DNA of 64,000 bases from an uncultured Chloroflexales bacterium. Its GTDB lineage: Bacteria; Chloroflexota; Chloroflexia; Chloroflexales; Chloroflexaceae. A program made the translations under genes and the position numbers. Positions within the stretch are counted from its first letter, which is position 1. Each line of letters begins with the position of its first letter. Positions 7,923 to 16,762 of this stretch are shown here, piece after piece. Below the pieces are notes generated by a model. It ran no database searches and had not been told where the DNA came from. It worked only from the letters and a program-made list of their open reading frames with translations. The stretch covers positions 186,001 to 250,000 of the forward strand of contig CALGUG010000059.1 of NCBI GenBank assembly GCA_937902315.1. The letters run 5' to 3'.

Positions 7923-8954
7923 CTAGGCGTTACTACGCATCGTTTGAACGATCTCGGCCAAAATGCTGAGCGCGATCTCTTGAGGGGTGCGCGCACCGAT
8001 CGAGAGGCCGATCGGGCCTCGAATGCGAGCCAACTCCTCATCGCTAAAGCCTTCGGCCTTCAAGCGTTCGAGCCGCGCGGCGTGGGTGCGTTTGCTGCCC
8101 AATGCTCCGATGTAGCGCGCCGACGAGCGCAAGGCTACCCGCAGCGCTGGATCGTCGAGTTTGGGGTCGTGGGTCAGCATGGCGACATAGCTGCTCGGAC
8201 CGAGGCGTCCTTCCAAGGCTTCGTCGGGCCACAGTGTCACCAGCTCATCGACATCGGGGAAGCGCTCGCTGGTCGCGAAGGCTTCGCGCGCATCGACCAC
8301 CACGGTGCGGAAATCGAGCACCTTAGCCAGCTTAACCAGCGCCGAAGCGATGTGGACCGCGCCGACGATGTAGAGCACCGGAGGGGGCACCAGCGATTCG
8401 ATGAAGACATCGACCTCGCCCTTGGCACTTTGATAGCTGCGCACTGCGTTGTCGCCCTTTGCTAACAGCGCTTGGGCATCGGCAGCCAGTGTAGCATCGA
8501 GTTCAGGATCGCCGCTGCTGCCTTGGGTCGCGCCGTCGGGCGCTACCAGCAGGCGCGCGCCGGGTCGCAAAGCGCCGCGCAAAACCACCACCGAAGCCAA
8601 GGGGCGCTGGTTTTGAATCGCATCGCGCATGGTATCGAACAGCGGGGGCAGCGGCTCTACAAACACATCGATCGTGCCGCCACAGGCTAGGCCGACCTCC
8701 CAAGCCGTTTCATCGGCCACGCCGAAGTGCAAGGCTTGGGCTTCGCCGCTGCTGATCGCCTCTTGGCAGACCTCGTAGACTGCGCCCTCGATACAGCCGC
8801 CGCTGACCGAGCCAGCGATGCTGCCGCCCGTCGAGACCGCCATCTTGGCACCAACTTGGCGCGGCGACGATCCAAGCGCTTTGATCACAGTTGCGATCGC
8901 GACTTGCTCGCCTCGTTCGCGCCAACTTTCTATCGCTGCAAGCACATCGTTCAT
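7923..8954 (-). CDS. xdhC: XdhC/CoxI family protein (molybdenum hydroxylase maturation)
   Basis: The 343-residue protein has the two halves of the family: an N-terminal XdhC_CoxI region (SVSGGCIEGAVYEVC near residue 52 and LACGGTIDVFVEPL near 90) and a C-terminal Rossmann domain (VLYIVGAVHIASALVKLA near 195, VAMLTHDPKLDDPAL near 256, and YIGALGSKRTHAARL). XdhC binds Moco and delivers its sulfurated form to xanthine dehydrogenase; CoxI does a related job for CO dehydrogenase. AGGAG precedes the ATG by 8 nt. Its location beside the purine catabolism genes makes xanthine dehydrogenase the likely client, although no such enzyme is in the window. Confidence 0.9.
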   Translation of the reverse strand: MNDVLAAIESWRERGEQVAIATVIKALGSSPRQVGAKMAVSTGGSIAGSVSGGCIEGAVYEVCQEAISSGEAQALHFGVADETAWEVGLACGGTIDVFVEPLPPLFDTMRDAIQNQRPLASVVVLRGALRPGARLLVAPDGATQGSSGDPELDATLAADAQALLAKGDNAVRSYQSAKGEVDVFIESLVPPPVLYIVGAVHIASALVKLAKVLDFRTVVVDAREAFATSERFPDVDELVTLWPDEALEGRLGPSSYVAMLTHDPKLDDPALRVALRSSARYIGALGSKRTHAARLERLKAEGFSDEELARIRGPIGLSIGARTPQEIALSILAEIVQTMRSNA

Positions 8955-8987
8955 GCTCAGCTCCTTGCGAAGAAATAGATCCCACTA

Positions 8988-9000
8988 GTATTGTAGCACA
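8988..9000 (-). promoter_or_regulatory. Extended -10 promoter box upstream of xdhC (13-mer shared with moxR)
   Basis: On the minus strand it reads TGTGCTACAATAC: a TGC extension followed by TACAAT. The same 13 bases occur upstream of moxR at 11268-11280, suggesting that both transcription units use the same promoter type. Confidence 0.45.
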
Positions 9001-9018
9001 CCGGCTTTGCGAACGGTC

Positions 9019-10212
9019 CTAGAGCCGTTCGCGTAGGGGTTGCTGGCGACGCTCTGGCTTGCGTTTGCCAAGCTGCGAGAGCTTTTCGCCAAGCTGCTCC
9101 AAGCTTACAAGATTGTGCACGGGCAGGAAGTCATCGATATGCGGCAACGCAGCCTGCATACCCACCGTCAATGGTTTGTAATCGGGACTGCCCAGCAGCG
9201 GGTTGAGCCAGATCAGACGGTGACACGAGTGCTGCAAGCGATACATCTCGCGCCCAAGCAGCTTGGGATCGCCGCGATCCCAGCCATCGCTGATCAACAG
9301 CACAACTGGGCCGCGCCCTAGCACTCGTCGGCCCCACTTGAAGTTGAACTCCTTCACGGCATCGCCGATGCGCGTTCCGCCACTCCAGTCGAGCACCTGC
9401 TTCGAGACTGCCTGAACCGCGTCGTCGATGTCGCGCGAGCGCAGTTGGCGCGTAATGCGCGTGAGGCGCGTGCCGAACACAAAGGTTTCGACATCGCGCA
9501 GGCCGTCGCTGATGGTGTGCAAAAAGTGCAGCAAAATACGACTGTAGCGATCCATCGAGCCGCTAATATCGCATAGCACAACCAACGGGCGCTGATGGGT
9601 GCGCACATCGCGCCAAGCTAGGTCGAGCATTTCGCCGCCATTGTTCATACTGCGCCGCAAGGTACGCCGCATATCGAACTGGCTGCCCAACTTGACCGGC
9701 CGTTTGCGGCGAGTAGGGCGCTCTTCGATGCGCCATTTGAAGCGACGCATCATCTCCTTGGCGGCTTGCACCTCTTCCCAACTAAACTGGCTGAAATCTT
9801 TGGTGCGCAGCGTCTCTCTGGCGCTAAAGCTCAACTGCATATTGATCCGCTCTTCGCGCTCTTCTCGGCTTTTGCTCGGATCACCTTCCGAAGGACGGCT
9901 CGGCAAGCGCAGTTGGCGCGGGCGCTTGACTTTCATTGTTGAAAGCACATTGCGCGGCAGCTCTTCTTCAGCCTCGCTGCGGGTTAGATTGCGCCAGAAG
10001 AAGTCGAAGGCGGTATCGAAGACGGGCAGATCATCGCGGCGCAACACCAAAATACAGCGCGCCGCCGCTTTAAAGTCTTCTCGCTTTCGAATATCGACAT
10101 GTTCGAGGGCTGTAACCAGCTCGACCATTTGGCTGGGGCCAGCCGGAATGCCGACTTCGCGCAACAACTGTCCAAAGGCGATCAGATGTTGTAAAAGATA
10201 GCCCTGTTCCAT
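9019..10212 (-). CDS. VWA domain-containing CoxE-like protein
   Basis: The 397-residue protein ends in a von Willebrand A domain with an intact MIDAS motif: VVLCDISGSMDRYSR near residue 210, the GTRLTRITRQL region, and LLISDGWDRGDP near 306. The N-terminal half is helical (RKREDFKAAARCILVLRRDD). This is the CoxE family, which works with the MoxR-type AAA ATPase CoxD to insert copper or sulfur into molybdenum hydroxylases of the CO dehydrogenase/xanthine dehydrogenase superfamily. AGGGAAA precedes the ATG. It lies 51 nt downstream of the moxR stop, on the same strand. Confidence 0.88.
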   Translation of the reverse strand: MEQGYLLQHLIAFGQLLREVGIPAGPSQMVELVTALEHVDIRKREDFKAAARCILVLRRDDLPVFDTAFDFFWRNLTRSEAEEELPRNVLSTMKVKRPRQLRLPSRPSEGDPSKSREEREERINMQLSFSARETLRTKDFSQFSWEEVQAAKEMMRRFKWRIEERPTRRKRPVKLGSQFDMRRTLRRSMNNGGEMLDLAWRDVRTHQRPLVVLCDISGSMDRYSRILLHFLHTISDGLRDVETFVFGTRLTRITRQLRSRDIDDAVQAVSKQVLDWSGGTRIGDAVKEFNFKWGRRVLGRGPVVLLISDGWDRGDPKLLGREMYRLQHSCHRLIWLNPLLGSPDYKPLTVGMQAALPHIDDFLPVHNLVSLEQLGEKLSQLGKRKPERRQQPLRERL

Positions 10213-10263
10213 TCGTTTCCCTCTAGATCAAGGTCTTGAGCCTTGATCCAGCTCCCTAAAGGT

Positions 10264-11151
10264 TTAGGCTGTTACTTTCGCCAACAAAGCCCGCACCGTG
10301 CTGCCCTTGACCTGGGCGATATCGTCTTGATACTTCAGAATCGCACCGAGGGTGTCTTCTACCATATCGACCGACAATTCGGTCTGTTCCAGTGCGGCCA
10401 GAGCGGTCGCCCAGTCGATCGTTTCGGCCACGCCCGGCAGCTTGTAGAGATCGAGGTTGCGTAGCTCTTGCACAAAAGCCACAACCTGCTGGCTCAAGCG
10501 CTCGGAGGCGTGCGGCAGACGGGTCTTCACAATCGCGAGCTCTTTTTCGAGGCTTGGGTAGTCGACCCAATAGAAGAGGCAGCGGCGTTTGAGGGCGTCG
10601 TGTACCTCGCGCGTGCGGTTGCTGGTGATGATGACCGTGGGCGGTTGCGCAGCCCGAATCGTGCCAAGCTCGGGGATACTGATCTGCCAGTCTGAGAGCA
10701 GCTCTAACAAGAAGGCTTCGAACTCTTCGTCGGCGCGGTCGAGCTCGTCGATCAACAGAATCGGCGGCTTTTCAGTGCTCGCCTCGATCGCCTGCAACAA
10801 GGGGCGCTTGATCAAAAATTCGGGGCCGAAGATATTGCTGAGCGCTGTGTCATCTTGGGCCTTGCCAGATGCCTCTAGCATGCGAATCTGCAGCATCTGA
10901 CGTGCATAATTCCATTCGTAAATCGTTGTATTTACATCGAGACCTTCGTAGCACTGCAAGCGGATCAAATCGCGCCCCAACATGCTGGAAAGGGTCTTAG
11001 CGATCTCGGTTTTACCAACACCTGCTTCTCCTTCAAGCAAAAGCGGTTTGTTTAGCTTTAATGCAAGAAAAATTGCAGTTGTTAGTGGACGGTCAGCTAC
11101 ATAGGAGTGTTCAGCAAGTGCTGTTTGAAGTTCGTCGATCGACGCGAACAT
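10264..11151 (-). CDS. MoxR family AAA ATPase (CoxD-like)
   Basis: A 295-residue AAA+ ATPase: Walker A GEAGVGKTEIAKTL near residue 41, Walker B PPILLIDELDRADEEFEAFL near 129, and sensor 1 TVIITSNRTREVHDALKRRC near 171, with the MoxR-typical FYWVDYPS and arginine finger region. With a CoxE VWA partner directly downstream and XdhC after that, it matches the CoxD-CoxE pair that activates molybdenum hydroxylases. The gene is divergent from the ureide cluster. Its start is preceded by AAGGAT. Confidence 0.9.
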   Translation of the reverse strand: MFASIDELQTALAEHSYVADRPLTTAIFLALKLNKPLLLEGEAGVGKTEIAKTLSSMLGRDLIRLQCYEGLDVNTTIYEWNYARQMLQIRMLEASGKAQDDTALSNIFGPEFLIKRPLLQAIEASTEKPPILLIDELDRADEEFEAFLLELLSDWQISIPELGTIRAAQPPTVIITSNRTREVHDALKRRCLFYWVDYPSLEKELAIVKTRLPHASERLSQQVVAFVQELRNLDLYKLPGVAETIDWATALAALEQTELSVDMVEDTLGAILKYQDDIAQVKGSTVRALLAKVTA

Positions 11152-11496
11152 AATTCTATCCTTATCCTGCTCTATACCGCATCTTCACACATTACAAAAG
11201 CTTCGGAATCACACCGACCATCAAGTGAGCTTTATAAGCTTTACAGGCATTTGAGGTAGGTATGCACGTATTGTAGCACAGCCATGCTTAGTTAGCAGCT
11301 TTTGCGCTTGTAAAGATACAAAATAAGATTGCGTAAACAATAGAGTAAAATTTATTTTTGTGGTTGAAAGCATTCTCAAAGTGGCATACACTAACAGATA
11401 TAGAAGCTAGCGACGACTCGAAACCAAACATCTGTCTATCCATGCCACGTTACGCTACAACGCTGGCACCCTTTTTGCATTCTAAAGGAGCAAACA
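11152..11496. other. Divergent promoter region between moxR and the purine catabolism genes
   Basis: These 345 bp are AT-rich and hold no credible gene. Facing moxR is TGTGCTACAATAC (11268-11280, minus). Facing the aldo/keto reductase is only a weak TTGCGC-N16-TAAGAT (11302-11329). No clear operator palindrome was seen. Confidence 0.5.
11268..11280 (-). promoter_or_regulatory. Extended -10 promoter box upstream of moxR
   Basis: It reads TGTGCTACAATAC on the minus strand and is identical to the box upstream of xdhC (8988-9000). It lies about 117 nt before the moxR start. Confidence 0.45.
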
Positions 11497-12354
11497 GTGA
11501 TTGAACAACGAGCCTTTGGTGCGACTGGTCATCTAAGCACTGCTACCATCTTTGGGGCAGCTGCGCTTTCAGATGTGACACAGGCTGAAGCTGATAAAAC
11601 GATGGAGCTGGTTATGTCGTATGGCGTCAACCATATCGACACTGCCAATAGCTATGGCCGGGCCGAAGAGCGTTTGGGCCCTTGGACAGGCCGCTACCGC
11701 TCCTCGTTTTTCCTTGCCACCAAGAGTGGCGATCGCACATACGCGGGGGCCAAAGAGCAGCTTCAGCGCTCGCTCGACTTACTCAAAACCGATCACATCG
11801 ATCTGTGGCAGTTGCACAACTTGGTCGATGAGGCCGAATGGGAGCAAGCTATGGGCCCGGGCGGCGCTTTAGAGGCTTTTATCGAAGCCAAAGAGCAGGG
11901 CTTGGTGCGCTTTTTAGGTGTAACGGGCCACGGTCTGCAAGCCCCGGTAATGCATCGCCGTAGTTTAGAGCGCTATCCGTTCGATGCGGTCTTGCTGCCC
12001 TACAACTACACCATGATGCAAAATCCGCAGTACGCTGCCGATTTTGAAGCGCTCGCACAGCTCTGTACAGAGCGCAACGTCGCTATGCAGACCATCAAGG
12101 CAATCACCTTAGGCCCGTGGGGCGAAAAGCCGCGTACCGATGCCACTTGGTACGAGCCGCTCCACGAGCAGGCAGATATCGATCTGGCGGTTAATTGGGT
12201 CTTGTCGCGTCCCAAGATCTTCCTCAACACTGTGGGCGATATTCATATTCTGCCCAAAGTGCTTGAGGCTGCGAGCCGTCCTATCAGCAAGCCGAGCGAC
12301 GAGCAGATGGAGACGCTGGTCGCCGAGCGCGGCATGCAAGCCTTATTTAGCTAA
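11497..12354 (+). CDS. Aldo/keto reductase family protein
   Basis: A 285-residue NAD(P)H-dependent oxidoreductase with a GTG start; AAAGGAG lies 6 nt upstream. The AKR catalytic tetrad is visible: Asp and Tyr in HIDTANSYGRAEERLG (about residue 46), Lys in FFLATKSGDRTY (about 74), and His in HIDLWQLHNL (about 103). The C-terminal NADP-binding part is shorter than in classic AKRs. It is the first gene of the plus-strand run that leads into OHCU decarboxylase, 60 nt downstream. A role in purine breakdown is possible, but no such step is known to need it, so the substrate is open. Confidence 0.85.
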   Translation: MIEQRAFGATGHLSTATIFGAAALSDVTQAEADKTMELVMSYGVNHIDTANSYGRAEERLGPWTGRYRSSFFLATKSGDRTYAGAKEQLQRSLDLLKTDHIDLWQLHNLVDEAEWEQAMGPGGALEAFIEAKEQGLVRFLGVTGHGLQAPVMHRRSLERYPFDAVLLPYNYTMMQNPQYAADFEALAQLCTERNVAMQTIKAITLGPWGEKPRTDATWYEPLHEQADIDLAVNWVLSRPKIFLNTVGDIHILPKVLEAASRPISKPSDEQMETLVAERGMQALFS

Positions 12355-12414
12355 CGGTCGGTGTTGTAGAGCTAGCCTTCGTAAGTGTGCATCTGAGATA
12401 CAAGGATTGCCAGT

Positions 12415-12936
12415 ATGGCACGCCCAAGCTATACCATCGCCGATCTCAACCAAATGGATCAGCAGAGCTTCGTTGAGGCGATCGGCTTTATTTTCGAAAA
12501 CACGCCTTCGTACGCAGAACAGGCTTGGCACGATCGCCCCTTTCGCGATCGCGAGGCCCTCTTCGCTTGCATGCTCGAGCGCCTCGATGCCAGCAGCCAA
12601 GAAGAGAAATTGGCTTTAATTCGCGCTCACCCTGATCTAGTCGGGCGAGCTGCGTTAGCTGGCACACTCGGGCCCGAATCGACCAACGAGCAGGCTTCGG
12701 CTGGGCTGAACCGCTTATCGTCAGACGAGGTCGTTCAGTTTCAGGCCTTGAATAAGGCCTATTGGGAACGTTTTGGCTTCCCATTTGTGATCTGTGTTCG
12801 CGAGAATAAGAAGGCGGCTATTCTAGCTGGTTTTGGGCAACGGCTCGAGCACTCGCGCGAACACGAGATCGCAACTGCGATCGAGGAGATCAAAAAAATA
12901 GCACGTTTGCGGCTCTACGACGTCATAAAGGAGTAA
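12415..12936 (+). CDS. uraD: 2-oxo-4-hydroxy-4-carboxy-5-ureidoimidazoline (OHCU) decarboxylase
   Basis: UraD decarboxylates OHCU, the product of hydroxyisourate hydrolase, to (S)-allantoin. The 173-residue length and helical fold fit the family. The catalytic His lies in RAHPDLVGRAALAGTLGPES (about residues 63-82), followed by TNEQASAGLNRLS, where the conserved Glu and Ser/Thr sit. FPFVICVREN near residue 121 is the other signature. It ends 7 nt before the next gene, which encodes the preceding enzyme of the pathway (HIUase), so both are cotranslated. Confidence 0.92.
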   Translation: MARPSYTIADLNQMDQQSFVEAIGFIFENTPSYAEQAWHDRPFRDREALFACMLERLDASSQEEKLALIRAHPDLVGRAALAGTLGPESTNEQASAGLNRLSSDEVVQFQALNKAYWERFGFPFVICVRENKKAAILAGFGQRLEHSREHEIATAIEEIKKIARLRLYDVIKE

Positions 12937-12943
12937 GGAATTC

Positions 12944-13870
12944 ATGGCTAACCCTCACCCATTCGCTCGCTTAACGCGCCGCGCCAAACAAGCGCTTCAC
13001 TTCGCTCACGAAGAAGCGAATTTGCTTAGGCAACCTATCGTCAACGACGAGCATCTTTTGCTTGGCCTGATCCGCGAAGGTGTGGGGGTTGCCGCACGTG
13101 TTTTAGAGGATGCCGGAGTGCAGCTCGAAGCGGTGCGTCAGGCCAGCATCAGCAAATTCGGCAGAGAGCTGAGCGCCTCAGCGGAGGATCAACAGCTTTC
13201 GCTGAGCGCTCATAACTTGATTGTGCAAGCTGTTCACGAGGCAGAAGCGCTCGGGCATACCTATGTGGGCACCGAGCATCTGCTGCTCACCATCTTGAGC
13301 GATCCCAATAGCCATAGCGTGTTGATCTGTCGACAGCTTGGGGTCAATACCGACAAAATGCGTCAACAAGTGCTTGAAGTAGCGGTCTCGAACCCAATGC
13401 AAAGTACAACCTTGCTCGAACGCAGCATCGGCTCATTGCAGAGCGGCGCTCAGTTCAGCGGTCTTGCAAACGATTTTGGAGATGCGCAACCTCTTATGAA
13501 AGAGCTTCAGACCGGTCGCCTCACGACCCATGTACTCGACACCAGCCAAGGCCGTCCTGCTAGCCACATTCGCATCGAATTGTGGTGGCTTGGCCCCGAT
13601 GGCAAACAACGAACCTTACTCAAGGCCACTATGAGCAACGAAGATGGCCGTACCGACGAGCCGCTACTCGAAGGCGGTCTGCTCCAAAAGGGTATCTACG
13701 AGATTGTTTTTGCTGTTGGAAGCTACTTCGTTGAACAAGGCTTTATCTCGTCTAGCCCAACCTTCCTCGACGAGGTACCGATCCGCTTCGGCATCGCTGA
13801 TCCAAACAAACACTACCATGTGCCGCTCTTAGTTTCACCTTGGTCATATACAACCTACCGTGGGAGTTAA
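12944..13870 (+). CDS. uraH: Clp N-domain / 5-hydroxyisourate hydrolase fusion
   Basis: Residues ~5-148 are a double Clp-N repeat like the N-domain of ClpC/ClpA: FARLTRRAKQALHFAHEEA with NDEHLLLGLIREG, then LSLSAHNLIVQAVHEAEALG with GTEHLLLTIL. No AAA module follows. After a ~40-residue linker, residues ~191-308 are a complete transthyretin-like HIUase: GRLTTHVLDTSQGRPA with its catalytic His near 196, NEDGRTDEP with the Arg, HYHVPLLVSPWSYTTYRGS with the second His and the family's YRGS end. HIUase hydrolyses 5-hydroxyisourate to OHCU, feeding UraD 7 nt upstream. The family is normally ~115 residues and stands alone; the Clp-N part is unexpected and its task here unknown. Confidence 0.9.
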   Translation: MANPHPFARLTRRAKQALHFAHEEANLLRQPIVNDEHLLLGLIREGVGVAARVLEDAGVQLEAVRQASISKFGRELSASAEDQQLSLSAHNLIVQAVHEAEALGHTYVGTEHLLLTILSDPNSHSVLICRQLGVNTDKMRQQVLEVAVSNPMQSTTLLERSIGSLQSGAQFSGLANDFGDAQPLMKELQTGRLTTHVLDTSQGRPASHIRIELWWLGPDGKQRTLLKATMSNEDGRTDEPLLEGGLLQKGIYEIVFAVGSYFVEQGFISSSPTFLDEVPIRFGIADPNKHYHVPLLVSPWSYTTYRGS

Positions 13871-13878
13871 AGCTTTTC

Positions 13879-13914
13879 AAACGACATGCGTTTTCAGCGC
13901 ATGTCGTTTCTTTT
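13879..13914 (+). terminator. Rho-independent terminator after the HIUase fusion
   Basis: AAACGACATGCG pairs perfectly with CGCATGTCGTTT across a 7-nt loop and is followed by CTTTT. It separates the uraD-uraH part from the allantoate amidohydrolase, which starts only 15 nt later, so it may attenuate rather than end transcription. Confidence 0.8.
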
Positions 13915-13928
13915 AACAGACCAGAGCT

Positions 13929-15176
13929 ATGATCCCTACAGATTCAATCACCGCCCGAGTGTTAGAACGTATCGACCAACTCGCGTGCTTTAGCGAAGAA
14001 GCAGACGCCCTCACACGGCCTTACCTCTCGCAATCGATGCTGGCGGCTTGTGCTCAGTTGAGCGAATGGATGCAGGCGGCAGGCATGCAGGTGCGACGCG
14101 ATACGGTGGGGAACGTGATCGGACACTACCCTGCCAGTCGAAGTGACGCACCTATCCTTTTGATCGGATCGCACATCGATAGCGTGCGCAACGCAGGCAA
14201 ATTCGACGGCCCACTGGGGATCGTCTTAGGCCTCACTTGTATCGAACAGCTCCACCGGGCTGGGCGCCGCTTCCCCTTTGCGATCGAGCTGGTCGCTTTC
14301 GCCGACGAAGAAGGTCTGCGCTACAACAGCACCTACTTGGGCAGCCGAGCGCTGGCAGGGCGCTTCGACAAAGCACTGCTGGCACGGCGTGATAGCGAAG
14401 GAATCAGCATCGCCGAGGCGATTCGCAGGCAGGGCGGCAACCCTGATCTGATCGCTAACGACGCGCTCGATCCAAGCAAGCTGCTGGGCTATTGTGAGAT
14501 TCATATCGAACAAGGGCCGGTGCTCGAAGAGCTCGACCAACCACTGGGGGTGGTCAGCTCGATCGCAGGCCAAAGCCGCCTACTAGTTACCTTTACTGGT
14601 CTGGCGGGCCACGCTGGCACCGTTCCTATGAAGATGCGCCACGATGCCTTGGTTGCAGCCGCCAGTTTTATCACCAGTGTTGAGATGCTGGCCCTTCAGC
14701 ATGAGGGTGCGGTCGCGACTGTGGGCCAAGTGATGACCTCGCCTAACGTCAGCAACGTTATTCCCGGCCAGGTGCGTTTAAGCATCGATGTGCGCCATCA
14801 AGACGATTCCGTGCGCACTAATCTCTGCAGCCAGCTACAACACAGCGCCCGCACCATCGGCGAAGAGCGTGGCATCGATGTCGCTTGGGATCTGGTTCAA
14901 GAGAACCCTGCGGTCGCCTGTGATCCCCACATGCAGCAGCTTTGGGCGCAAGCGATCGCCGACAAGGGTTATGTGCCTCACACGCTCGTCAGTGGTGCAG
15001 GCCATGATGGTGTGATTATGTCGCAGATCACCCCGATATCGATGCTGTTTGTGCGCTGCGCGGGCGGGATCAGCCATCACCCCGCCGAGGCAGTTCGCAA
15101 CGATGATATCGCCGCTGCCTACGCTACTTTAGAGCGATTCTTAGAAATTTTTGCTAAAAACAAAGATTTTGAATAA
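13929..15176 (+). CDS. allC: Allantoate amidohydrolase (M20/Zn-dependent amidase family)
   Basis: A 415-residue M20-family hydrolase of the hydantoinase/carbamoylase branch. Metal and catalytic residues are in place: GSHIDSVRNAGKFDG (about 79-93), AFADEEGLRYNSTYLGSRAL (about 120-139), CEIHIEQGPVLEE (about 193), GLAGHAGTVPM (about 232) and GAGHDGVIM (about 358). Allantoate amidohydrolase releases CO2 and ammonia from allantoate and yields ureidoglycine. The ADEEG.R motif and neighbours support this role; the second M20 copy in this cluster fits the later ureidoglycolate step better. Distinguishing it from N-carbamoyl amino acid hydrolase rests on context. Confidence 0.85.
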   Translation: MIPTDSITARVLERIDQLACFSEEADALTRPYLSQSMLAACAQLSEWMQAAGMQVRRDTVGNVIGHYPASRSDAPILLIGSHIDSVRNAGKFDGPLGIVLGLTCIEQLHRAGRRFPFAIELVAFADEEGLRYNSTYLGSRALAGRFDKALLARRDSEGISIAEAIRRQGGNPDLIANDALDPSKLLGYCEIHIEQGPVLEELDQPLGVVSSIAGQSRLLVTFTGLAGHAGTVPMKMRHDALVAAASFITSVEMLALQHEGAVATVGQVMTSPNVSNVIPGQVRLSIDVRHQDDSVRTNLCSQLQHSARTIGEERGIDVAWDLVQENPAVACDPHMQQLWAQAIADKGYVPHTLVSGAGHDGVIMSQITPISMLFVRCAGGISHHPAEAVRNDDIAAAYATLERFLEIFAKNKDFE

Positions 15177-15236
15177 CTAAGAGCCATCCTGTGGTATGAT
15201 ACAAAGCATCAAAGGAGAAGGGCCTAAGCGGATAGA

Positions 15237-15266
15237 TTGGCAGGGGTAGCGCGAGCATGCTATACT
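15237..15266 (+). promoter_or_regulatory. Promoter TTGGCA-N18-TATACT upstream of allB
   Basis: TTGGCA (15237-15242) and TATACT (15261-15266) are 18 bp apart and lie about 100 nt before the allantoinase start. They give that gene its own promoter, consistent with the 188-nt gap after allC. Confidence 0.5.
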
Positions 15267-15364
15267 GCTATAAAGGTATAGGAGCCGTTAACCAGTTTTG
15301 ACAGAGGCTATTCTTCAAACGTTACAATTGGCTAATGCCATTCGGCAGGAGCGCTCTATACATT

Positions 15365-16762
15365 ATGTTTGATGTTGTGATCCGCCAAGGTACACTGGTC
15401 GATGGTGCCGCCTTGTATCGAGGAGATATAGCCATCAGCGATGGTCAAATCGTCGCGATCGGCTCTGACTTGCCCGGCCAAAGCCGTAGCGAGATCGATG
15501 CCTCTGGCCTCCATATCTTTCCTGGGCTGATCGATGCCCACGTCCACTCTAACGAACCGGGTCGCAGCGATTGGGAAGGCTTCGCCACGGCGAGCGCTGC
15601 TCTAGCAGCCGGAGGCGCCACCACCTTCTTCGACATGCCGCTCAACGCCCATCCTCCCACTATAAACCAAGCTGCCTTCGAACAAAAATACGCTGCCGCC
15701 CTGAAAAGCTCGCGGATCGATTTCGCGCTCTGGGGTGGAATCGTGCCCGGCAACCTGGCCGAGCTACCCAAGCTGGCCGAGCGCGGTGTGATCGGTTTTA
15801 AAGCCTTTATGTCCGATAGCGGAATCGACGATTTCGCGGCGGTCGACGACCTCACCCTGTTCGAAGCCATGCAGATCGTCGCCGAGCTTGGCTTGATCGT
15901 GGCTGTTCACGCCGAGAGCGAGGCTATTACCAAAGGTCTGGCTCGTCGCTTGCGTAACCAAGGGCGCAGCGGTATCCGCGCCTTCCTCGATTCGCGCCCG
16001 ATCGCCGCCGAGCTTGAAGCGATTCAACGTGCGATCAGCTTGGCCGAAACAAGTGGATGCCCGCTACATATCGTGCATGTCAGCAATCGAGCCGGCGTTT
16101 TGTTGGTGGCTGAAGCCCAAGCGCGCGGCGTCGATGTGAGCTGTGAAACCTGCCCGCACTACTTGGCCTTTAACGAAGAAGATCTCGAACGATTGGGCGC
16201 TCTAGCCAAATGTGCGCCACCGCTGCGCTCTCCAGCCGAGCAAGTTGCGCTCTGGTCCTTGCTCGAGGCGGGCACCCTGCCCATGATCGCCTCTGACCAC
16301 TCGCCCGCGCCAGCCGAGCTGAAAGGGATCGACCCTGTTACGCTGCAAGCGCTCGACCCAAGTGGCGCCCAGTTCGAGCGAGCTTGGGGCGGAATCTCGG
16401 GCTGTCAATCGAGCTTGGCCGTATTGCTAAGCGATGGTTATGCCAAAGGCCGACTCTCGCTTGAGCGGATCGCTGAAGTTAGCGCAGGTTTCGTCGCTCA
16501 TCGTTTTAAGCTCGCTAACAAAGGTCGCATCGCTGTTGGCTATGATGCTGATCTTGTCGCTGTCGACCTGAAGCAAAACTATCAACTCACCGCTTCAGAC
16601 CTCCATTATCGTCATCGCCATAGTCCCTATCTTGGACGAACCGAACAAGGACGTGTTCAGTTCACGCTGCTGCGTGGCGAGCCTGTCTTTCAGCATGGCG
16701 CTGCTTTGCCTCCCAGCAAAGGGAGATTCGTACGCCCTCGGTTAACGGTAGCTACGAGCTAG
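15365..16762 (+). CDS. allB: Allantoinase
   Basis: AllB opens the hydantoin ring of allantoin to give allantoate. With the ATG at 15365 the protein has 465 residues and begins MFDVVIRQGTLVDG, as usual for cyclic amidohydrolases. An ATG 30 nt upstream lacks a ribosome site, but the AGGAG at 15348 is also rather far (12 nt) from 15365. Metal ligands are visible: DAHVHSNEPGR near residue 59, the carboxylated Lys in GVIGFKAFMSDSGID near 147, VHAESE near 184, HIVHVSN near 240 and the Asp in IASDHSPAPAELK near 312. It lies between the two M20 hydrolases. Confidence 0.93.
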   Translation: MFDVVIRQGTLVDGAALYRGDIAISDGQIVAIGSDLPGQSRSEIDASGLHIFPGLIDAHVHSNEPGRSDWEGFATASAALAAGGATTFFDMPLNAHPPTINQAAFEQKYAAALKSSRIDFALWGGIVPGNLAELPKLAERGVIGFKAFMSDSGIDDFAAVDDLTLFEAMQIVAELGLIVAVHAESEAITKGLARRLRNQGRSGIRAFLDSRPIAAELEAIQRAISLAETSGCPLHIVHVSNRAGVLLVAEAQARGVDVSCETCPHYLAFNEEDLERLGALAKCAPPLRSPAEQVALWSLLEAGTLPMIASDHSPAPAELKGIDPVTLQALDPSGAQFERAWGGISGCQSSLAVLLSDGYAKGRLSLERIAEVSAGFVAHRFKLANKGRIAVGYDADLVAVDLKQNYQLTASDLHYRHRHSPYLGRTEQGRVQFTLLRGEPVFQHGAALPPSKGRFVRPRLTVATS

